This document shows positions 50,986-60,692 of a stretch of DNA of 64,000 nucleotides, in pieces. Under the pieces are notes generated by a model. It did no database searches, was not told where the DNA came from, and worked only from the letters and a program-made list of their open reading frames with translations. The DNA comes from CAZNPU01 sp964575335 (lineage in GTDB: Bacteria > Planctomycetota > Phycisphaerae > Phycisphaerales > SM1A02): positions 62,001 through 126,000 of the forward strand of contig CAZNPU010000001.1 in the NCBI GenBank assembly GCA_964575335.1, given 5' to 3'. Both the position numbers and the translations under genes were made by a program. Numbering within the stretch: the first letter of the stretch is position 1; every line of letters starts with the position of its first letter.

Positions 50986-52188
50986 TCAACGTTCGACCAG
51001 CAGCATTGCCCGGCGGAGGATCACGTGGTCGTGGATCGGGCCATGAGCGGCAGGGGCAAGCTCGATGATCAGCTCGCGGCCGGTGACCGGCACATTGATG
51101 CGTGCTGCGGGAAAGTTCCGGTTCAATCGCACACGCATGTGCTCGTGATCGCCGGTTTTGATGATCAACTCCACATCACCCCATTGCAGCGCGGCAGGGG
51201 GCATCTCCGCTTCGGCGGCAAATCGCGTGCAGCCGGCAGGCAGCGCGTAGTACACTGTCAACGGGCCGCGAAACTCCACCTGCGACAGTCCTAGGGGAGC
51301 GCTCCCGGAGGCGGAGTCAATCGCCTGGGGTTTGGGAACGACATACCGCGTGGGCGGGCCTTCAACGCGCGAGGGAGAAAGCGACGCCAGCGGCACCAGC
51401 GCGCTGGAATCCAGCAGCACCGCTGCAATCTGCGACAACATCACCTGTATCGGCTGCGAGTCGGGCAGAAACGACGGGCCGACAAGCCGAACATATCCGT
51501 CACGCTGTACCTGAATCGACTGCACATCAAGCACCGTGCCTTCAGCGAACCACACGCGACGGCCGGTCGGTGATGTGCGCGGAGTCACCAGCGTGATCGC
51601 AGCGACAAGGTTCAGCGGCACTTCGACCATTTCCTGCTGACCGCCACGGTCAACTTCAAGCATGATCGGATTGCCAAGCTGGGTGATGAAGCCAACCTGC
51701 CGATCGCCGTTGTTGAACTCAATGACGTCGGCATCGCTCGGCGGAGGGGCGACGGCAACGGCATTCAACAGCACCGATTCAATCAAATCCACCGGCACAT
51801 CAATTCGCCCCAGCCACGGGTGCATCCAGGCCAGCGTGCCGTCCTGCGGCTGAGCGCGGAGCATCGCCTCACCGGGCAAACGCTGGCCGTCAGCAAGAAT
51901 CAGCAACCCGCGCGTGCGCTGCTGCATGGCGATGTTCGGATTCAGCAACGCAACGCATTCCGCAATCGGCAACTGGGTGGCGGCGGCGCGCTCATCGAGA
52001 AACGCGAGCTGATCCTGGCTGATGGCCTGCAGCCGAACGAATTGCGTTTCAAGCGATCGACGCACCAGCAGAAACTGATCGCTGGCGGCACGGACCTGCG
52101 CAGAAACGCAACAAAAAAGCAGCACTGCTGCGCACAGCGCGAATGAAAGCCTTCGTCGAAAGCCGCTGGGCATGATCGTCACCATCAT
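50986..52188 (-). CDS. Secreted protein with NPCBM-like C-terminal domain
   Basis: A 400-residue exported protein, last gene of the DUF58 cluster. The signal peptide is RRRLSFALCAAVLLFCCVSAQVRA (about 10-35). The middle (IEFNNGDRQVGFITQLGNPIMLEVDRGGQQEMVEVPLNLVAAITL and VWFAEGTVLDVQSIQV) is beta-rich and suggests small repeated beta sheets. The last 110 residues (LSQVEFRGPLTVYYALPAGCTRFAAEAEMPPAALQWGDVELIIKTGDHEHMRVRLNRNFPAARINVPVTGRELIIELAPA) match the NPCBM/NEW2 jelly-roll, a carbohydrate-binding-like domain frequent in planctomycete secreted proteins. Its ligand is unknown. It starts 5 bp after the stop of the squalene-cyclase-repeat gene. Confidence 0.8.
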   Translation of the reverse strand: MMVTIMPSGFRRRLSFALCAAVLLFCCVSAQVRAASDQFLLVRRSLETQFVRLQAISQDQLAFLDERAAATQLPIAECVALLNPNIAMQQRTRGLLILADGQRLPGEAMLRAQPQDGTLAWMHPWLGRIDVPVDLIESVLLNAVAVAPPPSDADVIEFNNGDRQVGFITQLGNPIMLEVDRGGQQEMVEVPLNLVAAITLVTPRTSPTGRRVWFAEGTVLDVQSIQVQRDGYVRLVGPSFLPDSQPIQVMLSQIAAVLLDSSALVPLASLSPSRVEGPPTRYVVPKPQAIDSASGSAPLGLSQVEFRGPLTVYYALPAGCTRFAAEAEMPPAALQWGDVELIIKTGDHEHMRVRLNRNFPAARINVPVTGRELIIELAPAAHGPIHDHVILRRAMLLVER

Positions 52189-52193
52189 TGTCG

Positions 52194-53369
52194 CTATCGC
52201 TGAAAGATCGGTAGGTACCGCTTGGGCATCTGCAGAACGATGAGGCTCATGGCGGTGGCGTCCGCGCCGCCGGTGTGATTGTCAAGCCATCCGCCGCTGC
52301 TGGACTGCCGGGCGATCAGTTCATCGCGTACCGCTGGCCACCACCGCTCCCAGTATTCGCCGCCTGCGAGATACATGGCCTGAACGGCGTAATAGTGGCC
52401 GTAATAGTAATGCGCCTGGGCCATGGCGCCGCTGCCGGGCAAGGCGTTGCGCATGAGGTATTGCAATCCGCGGTCGATGGAATCGTCTTCGTAGATGCCA
52501 GCGTAATAGAGCGTGGCGACCGCTGCTGCTGAACGAGGCCATGCCGAGCCGCCGGTTTGCAGCATGTACTTGAAACCGCCATCGGGATTCTGACAGCGGC
52601 GAATGTACTCAACGGCGCGATCGATCGTCTGTTTGGGCACTTTGATGCCGGCATTGCGTGCCGATCGCAGCGCCATTACCTGACAGATCGTGACGGAGAC
52701 GTCCGCATCGTAGGGCACAGGGTTATAGCGCCAGCCGCCTTCGTCATTTTGCGTTCCGACGATCAGTTCAACAGCGCGTACCAGCGCATCGCGCACGCGC
52801 CTGTCCTGCGGGTTCATGCCGTAGATCTCACCGAGAAACAGTGTTGCGAACCCGTGGCCGTACATCGGCCCATGTGTGGCCTCCGCAGCAAGCAGGCCGG
52901 TTTCGGTTGAATGCGCCAGGACGAACTCAAGCGCTTTGGCCACTTCCTCGCCGTATTCACCTCGGCCGGGCAGGTTGCCGTCAGCCATGAAAGCTAGCGC
53001 ACACAATGCGGTAATGCCCACGTGCCGCCCGTAGCGCCCGCGGCCGAACGAACCATCGCTGTTCTGCTGGCTGCGCAGATATGCAAAGCCCTTGCGAACC
53101 GCTTCGTTCAGCGCAGGGGTGATCTCATTGGCTGCAGGATTGTTTTCCGCGCTGCTGGGCGGGCGGGTGTCATCGGGTTCGCTTGCGCCAGCCGGCGTAT
53201 CTGGTGCGGATTGATTTGTTGCCGCCTGCTCCTGTTGTGATGGGGACTGCGCCCAGGCGGTCGAGGGCGGCACAATGACGTTGATGCTGAGTGCCAGCGC
53301 CATCATCATGCAGCAGAAGCCGAGCGCTGCTTTGCAACGGATCGTTATTTCTGCCGGCTTACATCTCAC
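52194..53369 (-). CDS. Exported protein with squalene-cyclase/prenyltransferase-type repeats
   Basis: A 391-residue protein. A signal-like N-terminus (ALGFCCMMMALALSINVIVPPSTAWAQ) and a Gln/Pro/Asn-rich linker precede an alpha-barrel of QW-like repeats: VRKGFAYLRSQQNSDGSFGRGRYGRHVGITALCALAFMA, AVELIVGTQNDEGGWRYNPVPYDADVSVTICQVMALRSARNAG, AVEYIRRCQNPDGGFKYMLQTGGSAWPRSAAAVATLYY and ELIARQSSSGGWLDNHTGGADATAMSLIVLQM. The fold is that of squalene/terpene cyclases and protein prenyltransferases. I see no DxDD-type catalytic motif, and the export signal is atypical for a cyclase, so a structural or binding role is more likely. GTGA overlap with the preceding gene suggests coupling. Confidence 0.85.
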   Translation of the reverse strand: MRCKPAEITIRCKAALGFCCMMMALALSINVIVPPSTAWAQSPSQQEQAATNQSAPDTPAGASEPDDTRPPSSAENNPAANEITPALNEAVRKGFAYLRSQQNSDGSFGRGRYGRHVGITALCALAFMADGNLPGRGEYGEEVAKALEFVLAHSTETGLLAAEATHGPMYGHGFATLFLGEIYGMNPQDRRVRDALVRAVELIVGTQNDEGGWRYNPVPYDADVSVTICQVMALRSARNAGIKVPKQTIDRAVEYIRRCQNPDGGFKYMLQTGGSAWPRSAAAVATLYYAGIYEDDSIDRGLQYLMRNALPGSGAMAQAHYYYGHYYAVQAMYLAGGEYWERWWPAVRDELIARQSSSGGWLDNHTGGADATAMSLIVLQMPKRYLPIFQR

Positions 53370-54172
53370 GGCGAACCCTCCTCAGCCAGCCGCTTGTAGT
53401 ATTCATCTGTTAACTGCTTGTAGAGGTTGGAATACTTCTCGCGCCGACCCTGCAGCAGCATCTCCCGCACACGCTGCGGCAGGCCGCCCCATTCGCTGCG
53501 CGATTCCTCAAGTACGGTGTTGATGTCGCCTTCCTGCTGAGGAGGCGGATCGCCTTCGACGCTTTCAGCAGGATTGTTGTTGCGCTGGCTGCTTTGCTGA
53601 TTTTGCTGGTTCTGCCGCTGCCCCGGATCCTGATTGCGTGACTGATCCGGTTGCTGCTGCTGCGATGATGAAGACGAGCGCTGCGAACTGGATTGCTGCT
53701 GCCTGGACTGCTGAATGAGCAATTCAAGCTTGGCGATGATGTCTTCCTGGATGCGCTGCGTGCCAAGACCAGTGTCAAAGCGCGTATCGAGCAGGTCGGC
53801 GCTCAGCGCCATCTTCTCCACCGCCTCAACAAACGCCTTGGCGGCGCCGCGGCCGTCGAGCGCCTGCTGCAATTGTTCTTCATGATCGCGTTCGGCTGCT
53901 TCAGCAGAGCTGTCATCGCGCTGATCCTCTTCAATTTCAAGCAGCTCATCCAGCGAAGCGGGTTTGTCGGGCTGCGCGGGTTTACTTTGCGCCTGATCGG
54001 CCTGCTGAGACTGAGATTGCGACTGGGACTGCGATGTTGAAGCGGACGCATCAGATTCCTGCGCTGCTGCAGCATGGCTGCTCACGCACAGCGCTAGCAC
54101 GGTTGCCGCCATGCAGCGTGAAAGTGTTGCTGCCATGCTCGCTGACAGTTTTCGCATAAGCGCATGAAGCAT
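53366..54172 (-). CDS. Secreted Gln/Ser-rich low-complexity protein
   Basis: A 268-residue product. The signal peptide is about residues 8-38 (SASMAATLSRCMAATVLALCVSSHAAAAQ). The mature part starts with a SQSQSQSQ run and is about a quarter Gln/Ser. A helical central block (SLDELLEIEEDQRDDSSAEAAERDHEEQLQQAL, AKAFVEAVEKMALSADLLDTRFDTGLGTQRIQEDIIAKLELLIQQSRQQQ) is followed by another Q/S/N/P-rich stretch, then a conserved-looking tail (WGGLPQRVREMLLQGRREKYSNLYKQLTDEYYKRLAEE). Planctomycete DUF4175-linked genes often have such a partner. The tail is the best candidate for a specific contact site. It lies 13 bp after the DUF4175-like gene and overlaps the next gene by GTGA. Confidence 0.75.
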   Translation of the reverse strand: MLHALMRKLSASMAATLSRCMAATVLALCVSSHAAAAQESDASASTSQSQSQSQSQQADQAQSKPAQPDKPASLDELLEIEEDQRDDSSAEAAERDHEEQLQQALDGRGAAKAFVEAVEKMALSADLLDTRFDTGLGTQRIQEDIIAKLELLIQQSRQQQSSSQRSSSSSQQQQPDQSRNQDPGQRQNQQNQQSSQRNNNPAESVEGDPPPQQEGDINTVLEESRSEWGGLPQRVREMLLQGRREKYSNLYKQLTDEYYKRLAEEGSP

Positions 54173-54185
54173 GTTGCACCTCGCT

Positions 54186-57100
54186 TTATTCCGTTTCGCC
54201 GCTGCCTTCGCCGTTATTGTGCGGTTCGTTTGGCGTGGGCTGGCTGTTTGTCAGTTCTTCCAGCAGGTGGCGTCCAAGGTTCATCAAATCGCGCTGCTGC
54301 TGACCAAGATCGCGCAATCGCGCTCGCCGCTGGGCGTCGTCAAGATCATCGCGGCTGTCCAGGTTTCTTGTCAGATCATAGATCTGTTTCTGCAGACCCT
54401 GCAGCAACTTCAACTGTGCCACAGGCGGGATCAACTGCTGTTGCTGCTCACCGGTCTGCCCGCCGCTGTCACCCTGCTGATCCCGCGCGAACTCATCGGG
54501 CGGGATTATGCTTTCCTGCAATGCTTCAATCAGGCGGCCGATGCTGTCTGCAATCTGCTGCTGATGGTCGGTGACGTTCACGTCAACAGTACCGGCGATA
54601 AGCGAATCACTCGCGCTGGCGGACCATGTGTCGATCATCCGATGAACGTGCGAAAACACCGGCGAATCGAGAATTTCTCGGGTGACATCACGAAGTCCGT
54701 TGAGTCCCGTACGAATCTCATCCTGCCGCGATCCGAGTCGGCGGGCTTCAACCAGTTGTCTGCGATCAAGCCGTTCGTGTTTGGCCAGCTCGAGCGTATC
54801 GCTTCGCACCGCGATCTGCATTTCCGCAAACTGCCGATACGATTCGATCAGCGCTTCGCGCTGCCGCTGCGCTTCCTGCTGCTGGGTTTCCTGCTGCAAC
54901 TGCTCTGCAAGCGCTTTGGCTTCTCGAAGCAGATCCAGCGAACGGTTCTCAGCGGCTTCGGCGGCGGGAGCATCGACCGGTTCGGCACGCAGCGCGATCA
55001 CGGCTGCGCCCTGAGCGTCGGCGGCACGATCCAATGCGCGCGCAATGCGACGCGTTTCCTGACCTGCAGCTCGCGCTTCGCCCGCCACGGCCTGCGTGTT
55101 TTGATTCAGGCGAATCATGGCGCGATCCAGTCCGCCGAAATTCCCTGCATCAACAGCGATCGCCAAGGCGGTCAGCTCGTTTTCCTGTACAACGATCAGC
55201 CGCTGAATCGATTCAATGAGACTGGCGAGCTGGCGAATCAGTTGCTGGGCCTGAGCGCGTTTAGTTTCCTCAATGTTGTTGAGCATCTGCTGCAGCGTTG
55301 ACTGGGCTGACTGCTGACGCGCGCCAGCGGAAGCCATCTGGTTCTGCTGCACGTTCTGTCCCGCCTGCTCCATTTCCCGGTCAAGCTGTTCGCGCTCGCT
55401 GGTGTCGGCAGCGTTACGAATTCCCCTGGCGGATTGGGGGTCAACCTGCTCCAACGCATCGGCGCGATCGCGCATTGCCTGAGTCATCTCCCGCGCGCGT
55501 CGCGCAAGCTCCAATTGCCGCTGCGCAATGCGATCCGCTTCGCTGCGCTGCTGCTGCGACAGAGCGCTCGGCTGCAGGCCGCGTGTTTCCTGACCCAGGC
55601 GCTGCGTTGCTTCCTCAAGCTCGCGCTGCTCGTTCAGAATGTTCTCCAACTGCCGACGGATGACCCACGTATCTTCATCGCGATCCAGCAGCTTGATCAG
55701 GTCCGTCAGCTCGTTGCGAACTTCCTGTTGCGCTTCGACGATCTCCCGGCGATCTTCCGGCACCTGCTGCGTTTTGAAGGCGTCGGCGTCAATGTCCAGC
55801 GCATTGCCCGACTCGCTGGCGTTTGTGTCTGTGCCGTGGTCTGCTGCGCGAGCATGCGGCGGCGCGGTGTCGGATTGCTGCGAGTCGCGCTCATTCTGGT
55901 TTGGCCGTTCATCGCGGCTAAGCTGCCCGGGCTGCTCTTGTGCTGCATCCTGCGGCTCGCCGGACGCATGGCGATCGCTGGGTGTTGATGGGTGTTGGGC
56001 AGCGCCGGTTCGCTGGGCGGTTCTTGAAGCCAGCTCCAGCGATTCGGTGGCGCGGTTGGCGGCTCGGCCGGCGGCATCCATGATGTCTGCGGTTTGCCGC
56101 AGAATTTCCGCAAGCTGCGGATCATCAAGCTGATTCTGGCGCAGCAGCCGCTCGATCTCGCGCACCGCTTCGCGCTGGTTGGCGATGCGCTCGCCGATTT
56201 GCGCCTGTGCGCGCGTCATGCCCGGCTGCACGCCGTCGTCCATCACGTCTTCCTGCAGTTCGCCCTGCATGGCTTCAATACGGATGGCGTTCTGACGCAC
56301 CGCGCCAAGCTGGCGGCGAAGTTGGGTGGCGAAATCAAGCTCGCTGATGACCCGCAGTCGCCGCACCGGCGAACGGGTGACGGGATGGCGCTGGCCGTCC
56401 AATTCATAGGCATCGTTCGCCACGCCGCTGACCAGCACCACATCGCCCGCAGCAACGTGCAGCATGGAAAGATCAAGTTCAGCGCGATGCGAGGCAAAGG
56501 GCGCGTTGTGTTCAGTCGCATCCTGCCATGCTGGCGCATTCTGCAGGGCTTCATCCATGTTCACATTGCTGGCTTGCACGTGCGCCTCGATGCCGAGCGT
56601 CGCCACCGCCACGTCATCACGGGCTTCGATTTCCAGCGGCACAACCGCAGTCGGCAGCACGATCTCATCAGCCTGCGGCTGGGTGATGGTCACGGCCGGC
56701 ACAAGATCGCTCACTGCTTCAATTCGGTACGCGATGGTTTCATCATTCGCCAAACCGTGCTCGTCGATCAACCGCAGATTCAGCGAACGGGTTTGTTCAA
56801 GCCGCCAGTGAAGTTGCCACACGTCATCACGCTGCGGATCGGCCTCGAATGTTGGCACAGACGTGTCATCCCAGCCAAAGGTTTCGCGCACCCAGGTTTC
56901 GGTTGATTCCGCGCTGGCCGGTGTTGTCGATGCTGGCGAGGGAAGCGGCTTATTGAGTTCCAGTCGAAGCGTCACATCCGATCCGACCAGCGAAGCATGC
57001 TCGGTTACCGCACGCGCATCAACGCCCTGGCCCAGTTCCGCCTGGTATGTCGGTATAAACGCTGCAGCATAGGCGGGTGGCGTGACGGTGAGACTGGCGC

Positions 57101-57974
57101 GGCGAACCGCTGGCGGGGGCACGATCATGATGCGCTGCGTTGCTGACTGATCGTCTTCGGTCGCGAAGTAAAACTCGATCATCTCCGCAGCAGTGGTGTC
57201 CACCAGCCGCTCATGAACGCCATTGCCCTGGTGGGTCAGCAGAATGCGATGCCACGGCTGCACTATTCCGTCGATCTTCAGGCGGTAGTACGCTTCCACG
57301 CGCTGCTCGTTGGCGCCTCTGGTGATTTTGGCGCGAAGCGGCAGCGCCTTGCCGCGCGGATGCACGCCGACGCCATCGCCCGACGAGCCGTCATCCATGA
57401 GCGACATCACGCCTGTGCGCGCAGGCCATTTGGCTGAACCGTAAGGCAGCAGCACGCGCTGTAGGCCGGTTGATGCAGCGCCCGGATTGGTCAGAGCGAA
57501 CAGGCTGGCAACAGCAGCCAGCGCCGCCATGATGCCCACATCGCGCCACGTCCGGCCGGGGCGCATGATTGACGTCATCGATTCGCCCGCCAGACGCGCC
57601 CGCGTATCGCGAACGGTGCGGGCAGCCAGGGGATTGATCTCGTCCACGCCGGCGGTGACAAACTCAACGCTCGACGCCAGTCGTCCCGCCACGCTGGGCA
57701 TGACCTGCTCCACGCGCAGCGCCACCTGCGTCAGGCTGGGCCGAAACAGCACCGCTAATCGGAGATATGCCCAAATGCCATATCCCAGCGCGCCCAGACC
57801 CGCCAGCAGCAGCACCATGCGAAACGCGCTGGGCAGCCGCAACGCATAATCGAGGCCGATGAGCGCCAGCAGAGCCGCAAGCACGCATGCCAGCAGCACC
57901 GATGTCCGCTGCAACACCAGCATGGCGCGGCTGCGCCGTTGCAACCGCTTGAGTTCGGCAATCACCTGCTGCAT
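54186..57974 (-). CDS. Large DUF4175-like membrane protein with coiled coils
   Basis: A 1262-residue protein. Two N-terminal membrane segments (VLLACVLAALLALIGLDYAL and VLLLAGLGALGYGIWAYLRL, about 18-75) are followed by a DUF4175-like region: LTQVALRVEQVMPSVAGRLASSVEF, then a third hydrophobic segment near 158-180 (VGIMAALAAVASLFALTN). Beta-rich Ig-like modules occupy about 200-500. From about 540 to 1215 it is helical and Gln/Arg/Glu-rich, reading as long coiled coils (QAQIGERIANQREAVREIERLLRQNQ, QQRSEADRIAQRQLELARRAREMTQAMRDRADALEQ). Proteins of this type accompany MoxR/DUF58/VWA clusters and may form envelope scaffolds. The ATG has a GAGG ribosome site. The function is not established. Confidence 0.82.
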   Translation of the reverse strand: MQQVIAELKRLQRRSRAMLVLQRTSVLLACVLAALLALIGLDYALRLPSAFRMVLLLAGLGALGYGIWAYLRLAVLFRPSLTQVALRVEQVMPSVAGRLASSVEFVTAGVDEINPLAARTVRDTRARLAGESMTSIMRPGRTWRDVGIMAALAAVASLFALTNPGAASTGLQRVLLPYGSAKWPARTGVMSLMDDGSSGDGVGVHPRGKALPLRAKITRGANEQRVEAYYRLKIDGIVQPWHRILLTHQGNGVHERLVDTTAAEMIEFYFATEDDQSATQRIMIVPPPAVRRASLTVTPPAYAAAFIPTYQAELGQGVDARAVTEHASLVGSDVTLRLELNKPLPSPASTTPASAESTETWVRETFGWDDTSVPTFEADPQRDDVWQLHWRLEQTRSLNLRLIDEHGLANDETIAYRIEAVSDLVPAVTITQPQADEIVLPTAVVPLEIEARDDVAVATLGIEAHVQASNVNMDEALQNAPAWQDATEHNAPFASHRAELDLSMLHVAAGDVVLVSGVANDAYELDGQRHPVTRSPVRRLRVISELDFATQLRRQLGAVRQNAIRIEAMQGELQEDVMDDGVQPGMTRAQAQIGERIANQREAVREIERLLRQNQLDDPQLAEILRQTADIMDAAGRAANRATESLELASRTAQRTGAAQHPSTPSDRHASGEPQDAAQEQPGQLSRDERPNQNERDSQQSDTAPPHARAADHGTDTNASESGNALDIDADAFKTQQVPEDRREIVEAQQEVRNELTDLIKLLDRDEDTWVIRRQLENILNEQRELEEATQRLGQETRGLQPSALSQQQRSEADRIAQRQLELARRAREMTQAMRDRADALEQVDPQSARGIRNAADTSEREQLDREMEQAGQNVQQNQMASAGARQQSAQSTLQQMLNNIEETKRAQAQQLIRQLASLIESIQRLIVVQENELTALAIAVDAGNFGGLDRAMIRLNQNTQAVAGEARAAGQETRRIARALDRAADAQGAAVIALRAEPVDAPAAEAAENRSLDLLREAKALAEQLQQETQQQEAQRQREALIESYRQFAEMQIAVRSDTLELAKHERLDRRQLVEARRLGSRQDEIRTGLNGLRDVTREILDSPVFSHVHRMIDTWSASASDSLIAGTVDVNVTDHQQQIADSIGRLIEALQESIIPPDEFARDQQGDSGGQTGEQQQQLIPPVAQLKLLQGLQKQIYDLTRNLDSRDDLDDAQRRARLRDLGQQQRDLMNLGRHLLEELTNSQPTPNEPHNNGEGSGETE

Positions 57975-58328
57975 GGGAATCCTCTTGCAATCTCTCTCTA
58001 CTGTTATCGGCACGCGCCGGTTGCCTCGAAAGTCAAACGCCCCAGTGATGACGGCGTTGCACCGCTTTTGGGCGGTTCAAAGAGCTCCAGATGGGCCGGC
58101 AGGCGATACAGGCGAAATTTCGAATATCAAGTTCCCTGCGCCGTGCGGTTGCCATTCCTAGCTCATAACTCATAACCCAACGCCCGCGCCGTTTGGAAAA
58201 CCCAGCATGCTGCGGAGCTTCCTGCATTTACGCTCCGTTTTCTGACTGTTGATTACTGATTGCTGACGATTGACCTTTGATTCCTGACAACTCAACAACA
58301 ACACAACACAATTTCCTGACGCATCTGC
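57975..58328. other. Intergenic gap within the DUF58 cluster, with heptamer repeats
   Basis: Separates the DUF4175-like gene from the upstream VWA/glutaminase-like gene. No coding frame is convincing. It contains CTCATAA twice in tandem (58162-58175) and a seven-unit TGA-phased heptamer array listed separately. The promoter of the lower half of the cluster may lie here. Confidence 0.55.
58239..58287. repeat. Degenerate heptamer tandem repeat (NNNNTGA x7)
   Basis: Seven consecutive 7-bp units all end in TGA on the plus strand (TCA-first on the minus strand); the other four positions are pyrimidine-biased. The phase is unbroken for 49 bp. Confidence 0.7.
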
Positions 58329-60692
58329 CTACACCAGTCGCAGCACCTTGCGGCCGATCCATTCGAATGTCAGCACCAGCAGGGCCAGCGCGAACGCCAG
58401 TGGTGAATCCCAGATCGGTTCGGTGATGGGGTTGTAGGTTCGAATCTCGCGCCGCCGCATCACGTTCGGATCAAGCAGCAGGTGCAGCTCGCCTGGCTGC
58501 AGCACGCGGCCGCCGGTCGCAGCAGCAAGCGAATGCAGAAGTTCGTGATCGGTTTCCGGCCGGCGCAGTTCGTCATCGGGCAGGAAAACCTCAACCGGAG
58601 CCTGCAGGTTCAGTTGCGCAAGCGTGGCATCATCGGTGAGTACGCGCAGACGGCCGGGCGCATCGGGCAGATATGTTCCGGCAAAGCGGTCTTCCGAACC
58701 CGGCACGCGCTGCAGTTCCAGTTCCGCCACACGCTGCCCATTTTCATCTACCACCACAACCCGCGCTGTCGATTGCTGTTCCTGCGCAAGCTGCGCATCA
58801 AGCAGGCGCAGTTCGATGTGGATGGGCTGGTTGATCGCCACGCGGCGGGGATTGACTTCCAACGTGGCTGGATCACTGCCGGCAGTCAGGCTTTCGCGCC
58901 CGAGCAGGCGAATCATCTGCACCCAGAACTGATCGGGATACAGCTCGCCCCGGCCGTAGCGCCAGCGCCAGATTTCATCGGTCGCCACGTAGATGCTCTG
59001 CCCTGCGCCGTAGCGCATGCTCATCACCAGCGGCAGGCGGCTGCCGGCAAATTCGGTGGTGGTCTCCGCCAGCACTTCCGTGGCGGGTTTGAGCTGCGCC
59101 GGATCGATGCGCTGCGCGTAATGCAATCGCGACCAGCCGGTCTGCATATCGGAAAGCTCTTCCGGCCAGCCAACCTGCTGGCCTGCTGCCAGGTGCAGCA
59201 CGCCAAGACGCTGGGCCAGCGGCGTCGGCTGCATTGTTACCGCTTCACCGACAGGCGGCAGGTTCAATGGGCCGCGCATCGGCAGCAGATCGGACAACGC
59301 CGTGCTGGCGTAACTGTGCGGCGTCGATCGTTCGCCGGCAATCCAGAGCAGTCCCGCGCCGCGATCTGCCACGTGAGCGCGAATCATCTCAAGCTGCTCG
59401 GGAGAAAAGAACGATGCAGGCACATCGCCCAGCACGATCACGTCAAATGCTGCGAATTCCTCCGGCGTGCGGGGCAGGCGCGAGATCGGCTGATTGCCTT
59501 CCTGCGCAAAATCGCGGTCCGCGGAGATGAGCATCACCGAGCTGTCAATCGACTGCTCGCGCACCAGCAAGTTCTTCACATAGCGATATTCCCAGCGCGG
59601 ATAGCCTTCCACAAACAGGACGCGCAAGGGGCGATCAATCAGATCGATTTGAAATGGCCGAAGGTTGTTATCGGGAATCAGATCGGGTTCTGCCGTCTCA
59701 ATCACCACGCGCCATGTTGCTTCGCCTGCCAGCATCGGTTCCGCAGTCAGCGTGATCTGCTGGTTTTCGTCGCCCGGCTGCAGATCAACGCGATCAAGCT
59801 CTTCGCCGGTGGCGTCATCGATCAATTTGACCACACCGCTCAGAGTGGCGCCGGCTGCGCCGAGCCGATCAAGCTCCACAACCACCGGCACCTTGTCGCG
59901 CACAAAAGCGCGGCGCGGCGCATCAACGCGTCGAATCGCCAGATCGCCCAGCGGTTCGGACGATCCCAGCGGCATGACAAATACAGGTATGGAATCGGCC
60001 TGCAGGCGGCGAAGCAGCGCGCGGCTGTACGGCGTGTCGGTGCGGCCGTCGCTGAACAGCACCACGCCGCTCACTGGTCGGGCGGCGGCACGCTGCAGGG
60101 CCTGCTCGAGCGCAGCATCAAGATTGGTGCGCTGGCCATCAGGTTCGCCAAGTGCGATCGGCAGGTTGCTGCGGGATTGTTCATCCGCTTCAGATACGTT
60201 CTCAAGCGTGTACGCGCCATAGTGAAATCCCATCCACGCAACGTGCCGCTGCTCAGCGAGCGTGCGAAGCACATCGCGCTGACTGCTCAGCGCCAGACGC
60301 AATTGCTCATCGCGGCTGACGCGCTGGCTGAGCGATGGCGATGTCGCTGCCGAGGGCGTGACTGCGTCAGCAATGGTCATCGAGGCGCTGCGGTCAGCGA
60401 GCATGATCACCCAATCCTGCTCAACGGTTTCGCGCGGCAGTTCGAGCATCGGGCCGCTGATGAGAATCAGCACCAGCATGATGATCGCAAAACGTGCAGC
60501 AGACAGAATGCCCCGGCCAAGTCGCCGACCTGCAAGGCGGCTGTAGCTCCAGATGGCAAACAGCGCAGCCGTCATGACGACAATCGTCCATACCCAGGCG
60601 GGCCAGGGCCGCTCCCACGCCAGGCGCAGTGCTTCGCTTCCCTTGGGGATGACATTGACATCCAGCAGCCATCGAACAATGTCGCTGTTCAT
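58329..60692 (-). CDS. Membrane protein with VWA and class I glutamine-amidotransferase-like domains
   Basis: A 787-residue protein. Two N-terminal membrane helices (WVWTIVVMTAALFAIWSY and FAIIMLVLILISGPMLEL) precede a VWA-type domain with MIDAS residues in IMLADRSASMTI and VSGVVLFSDGRTDTPYSRALLRRLQADSIPVFVMPLG. A beta-rich domain (RRAFVRDKVPVVVELDRLGAAGATLSGVVKLIDD) follows. A GATase1-like/ThuA-fold segment comes next (VLFVEGYPRWEYRYVKNLLVRE, FAAFDVIVLGDVPASFFSPEQLEMIRAHVADRGAGLLWIAGE), lacking a clear catalytic Cys. One C-terminal helix (SPLAFALALLVLTFEWIGRKVL) closes it. This layout is common in planctomycetes. It shares ATGA with the BatA-like gene upstream. Confidence 0.88.
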   Translation of the reverse strand: MNSDIVRWLLDVNVIPKGSEALRLAWERPWPAWVWTIVVMTAALFAIWSYSRLAGRRLGRGILSAARFAIIMLVLILISGPMLELPRETVEQDWVIMLADRSASMTIADAVTPSAATSPSLSQRVSRDEQLRLALSSQRDVLRTLAEQRHVAWMGFHYGAYTLENVSEADEQSRSNLPIALGEPDGQRTNLDAALEQALQRAAARPVSGVVLFSDGRTDTPYSRALLRRLQADSIPVFVMPLGSSEPLGDLAIRRVDAPRRAFVRDKVPVVVELDRLGAAGATLSGVVKLIDDATGEELDRVDLQPGDENQQITLTAEPMLAGEATWRVVIETAEPDLIPDNNLRPFQIDLIDRPLRVLFVEGYPRWEYRYVKNLLVREQSIDSSVMLISADRDFAQEGNQPISRLPRTPEEFAAFDVIVLGDVPASFFSPEQLEMIRAHVADRGAGLLWIAGERSTPHSYASTALSDLLPMRGPLNLPPVGEAVTMQPTPLAQRLGVLHLAAGQQVGWPEELSDMQTGWSRLHYAQRIDPAQLKPATEVLAETTTEFAGSRLPLVMSMRYGAGQSIYVATDEIWRWRYGRGELYPDQFWVQMIRLLGRESLTAGSDPATLEVNPRRVAINQPIHIELRLLDAQLAQEQQSTARVVVVDENGQRVAELELQRVPGSEDRFAGTYLPDAPGRLRVLTDDATLAQLNLQAPVEVFLPDDELRRPETDHELLHSLAAATGGRVLQPGELHLLLDPNVMRRREIRTYNPITEPIWDSPLAFALALLVLTFEWIGRKVLRLV

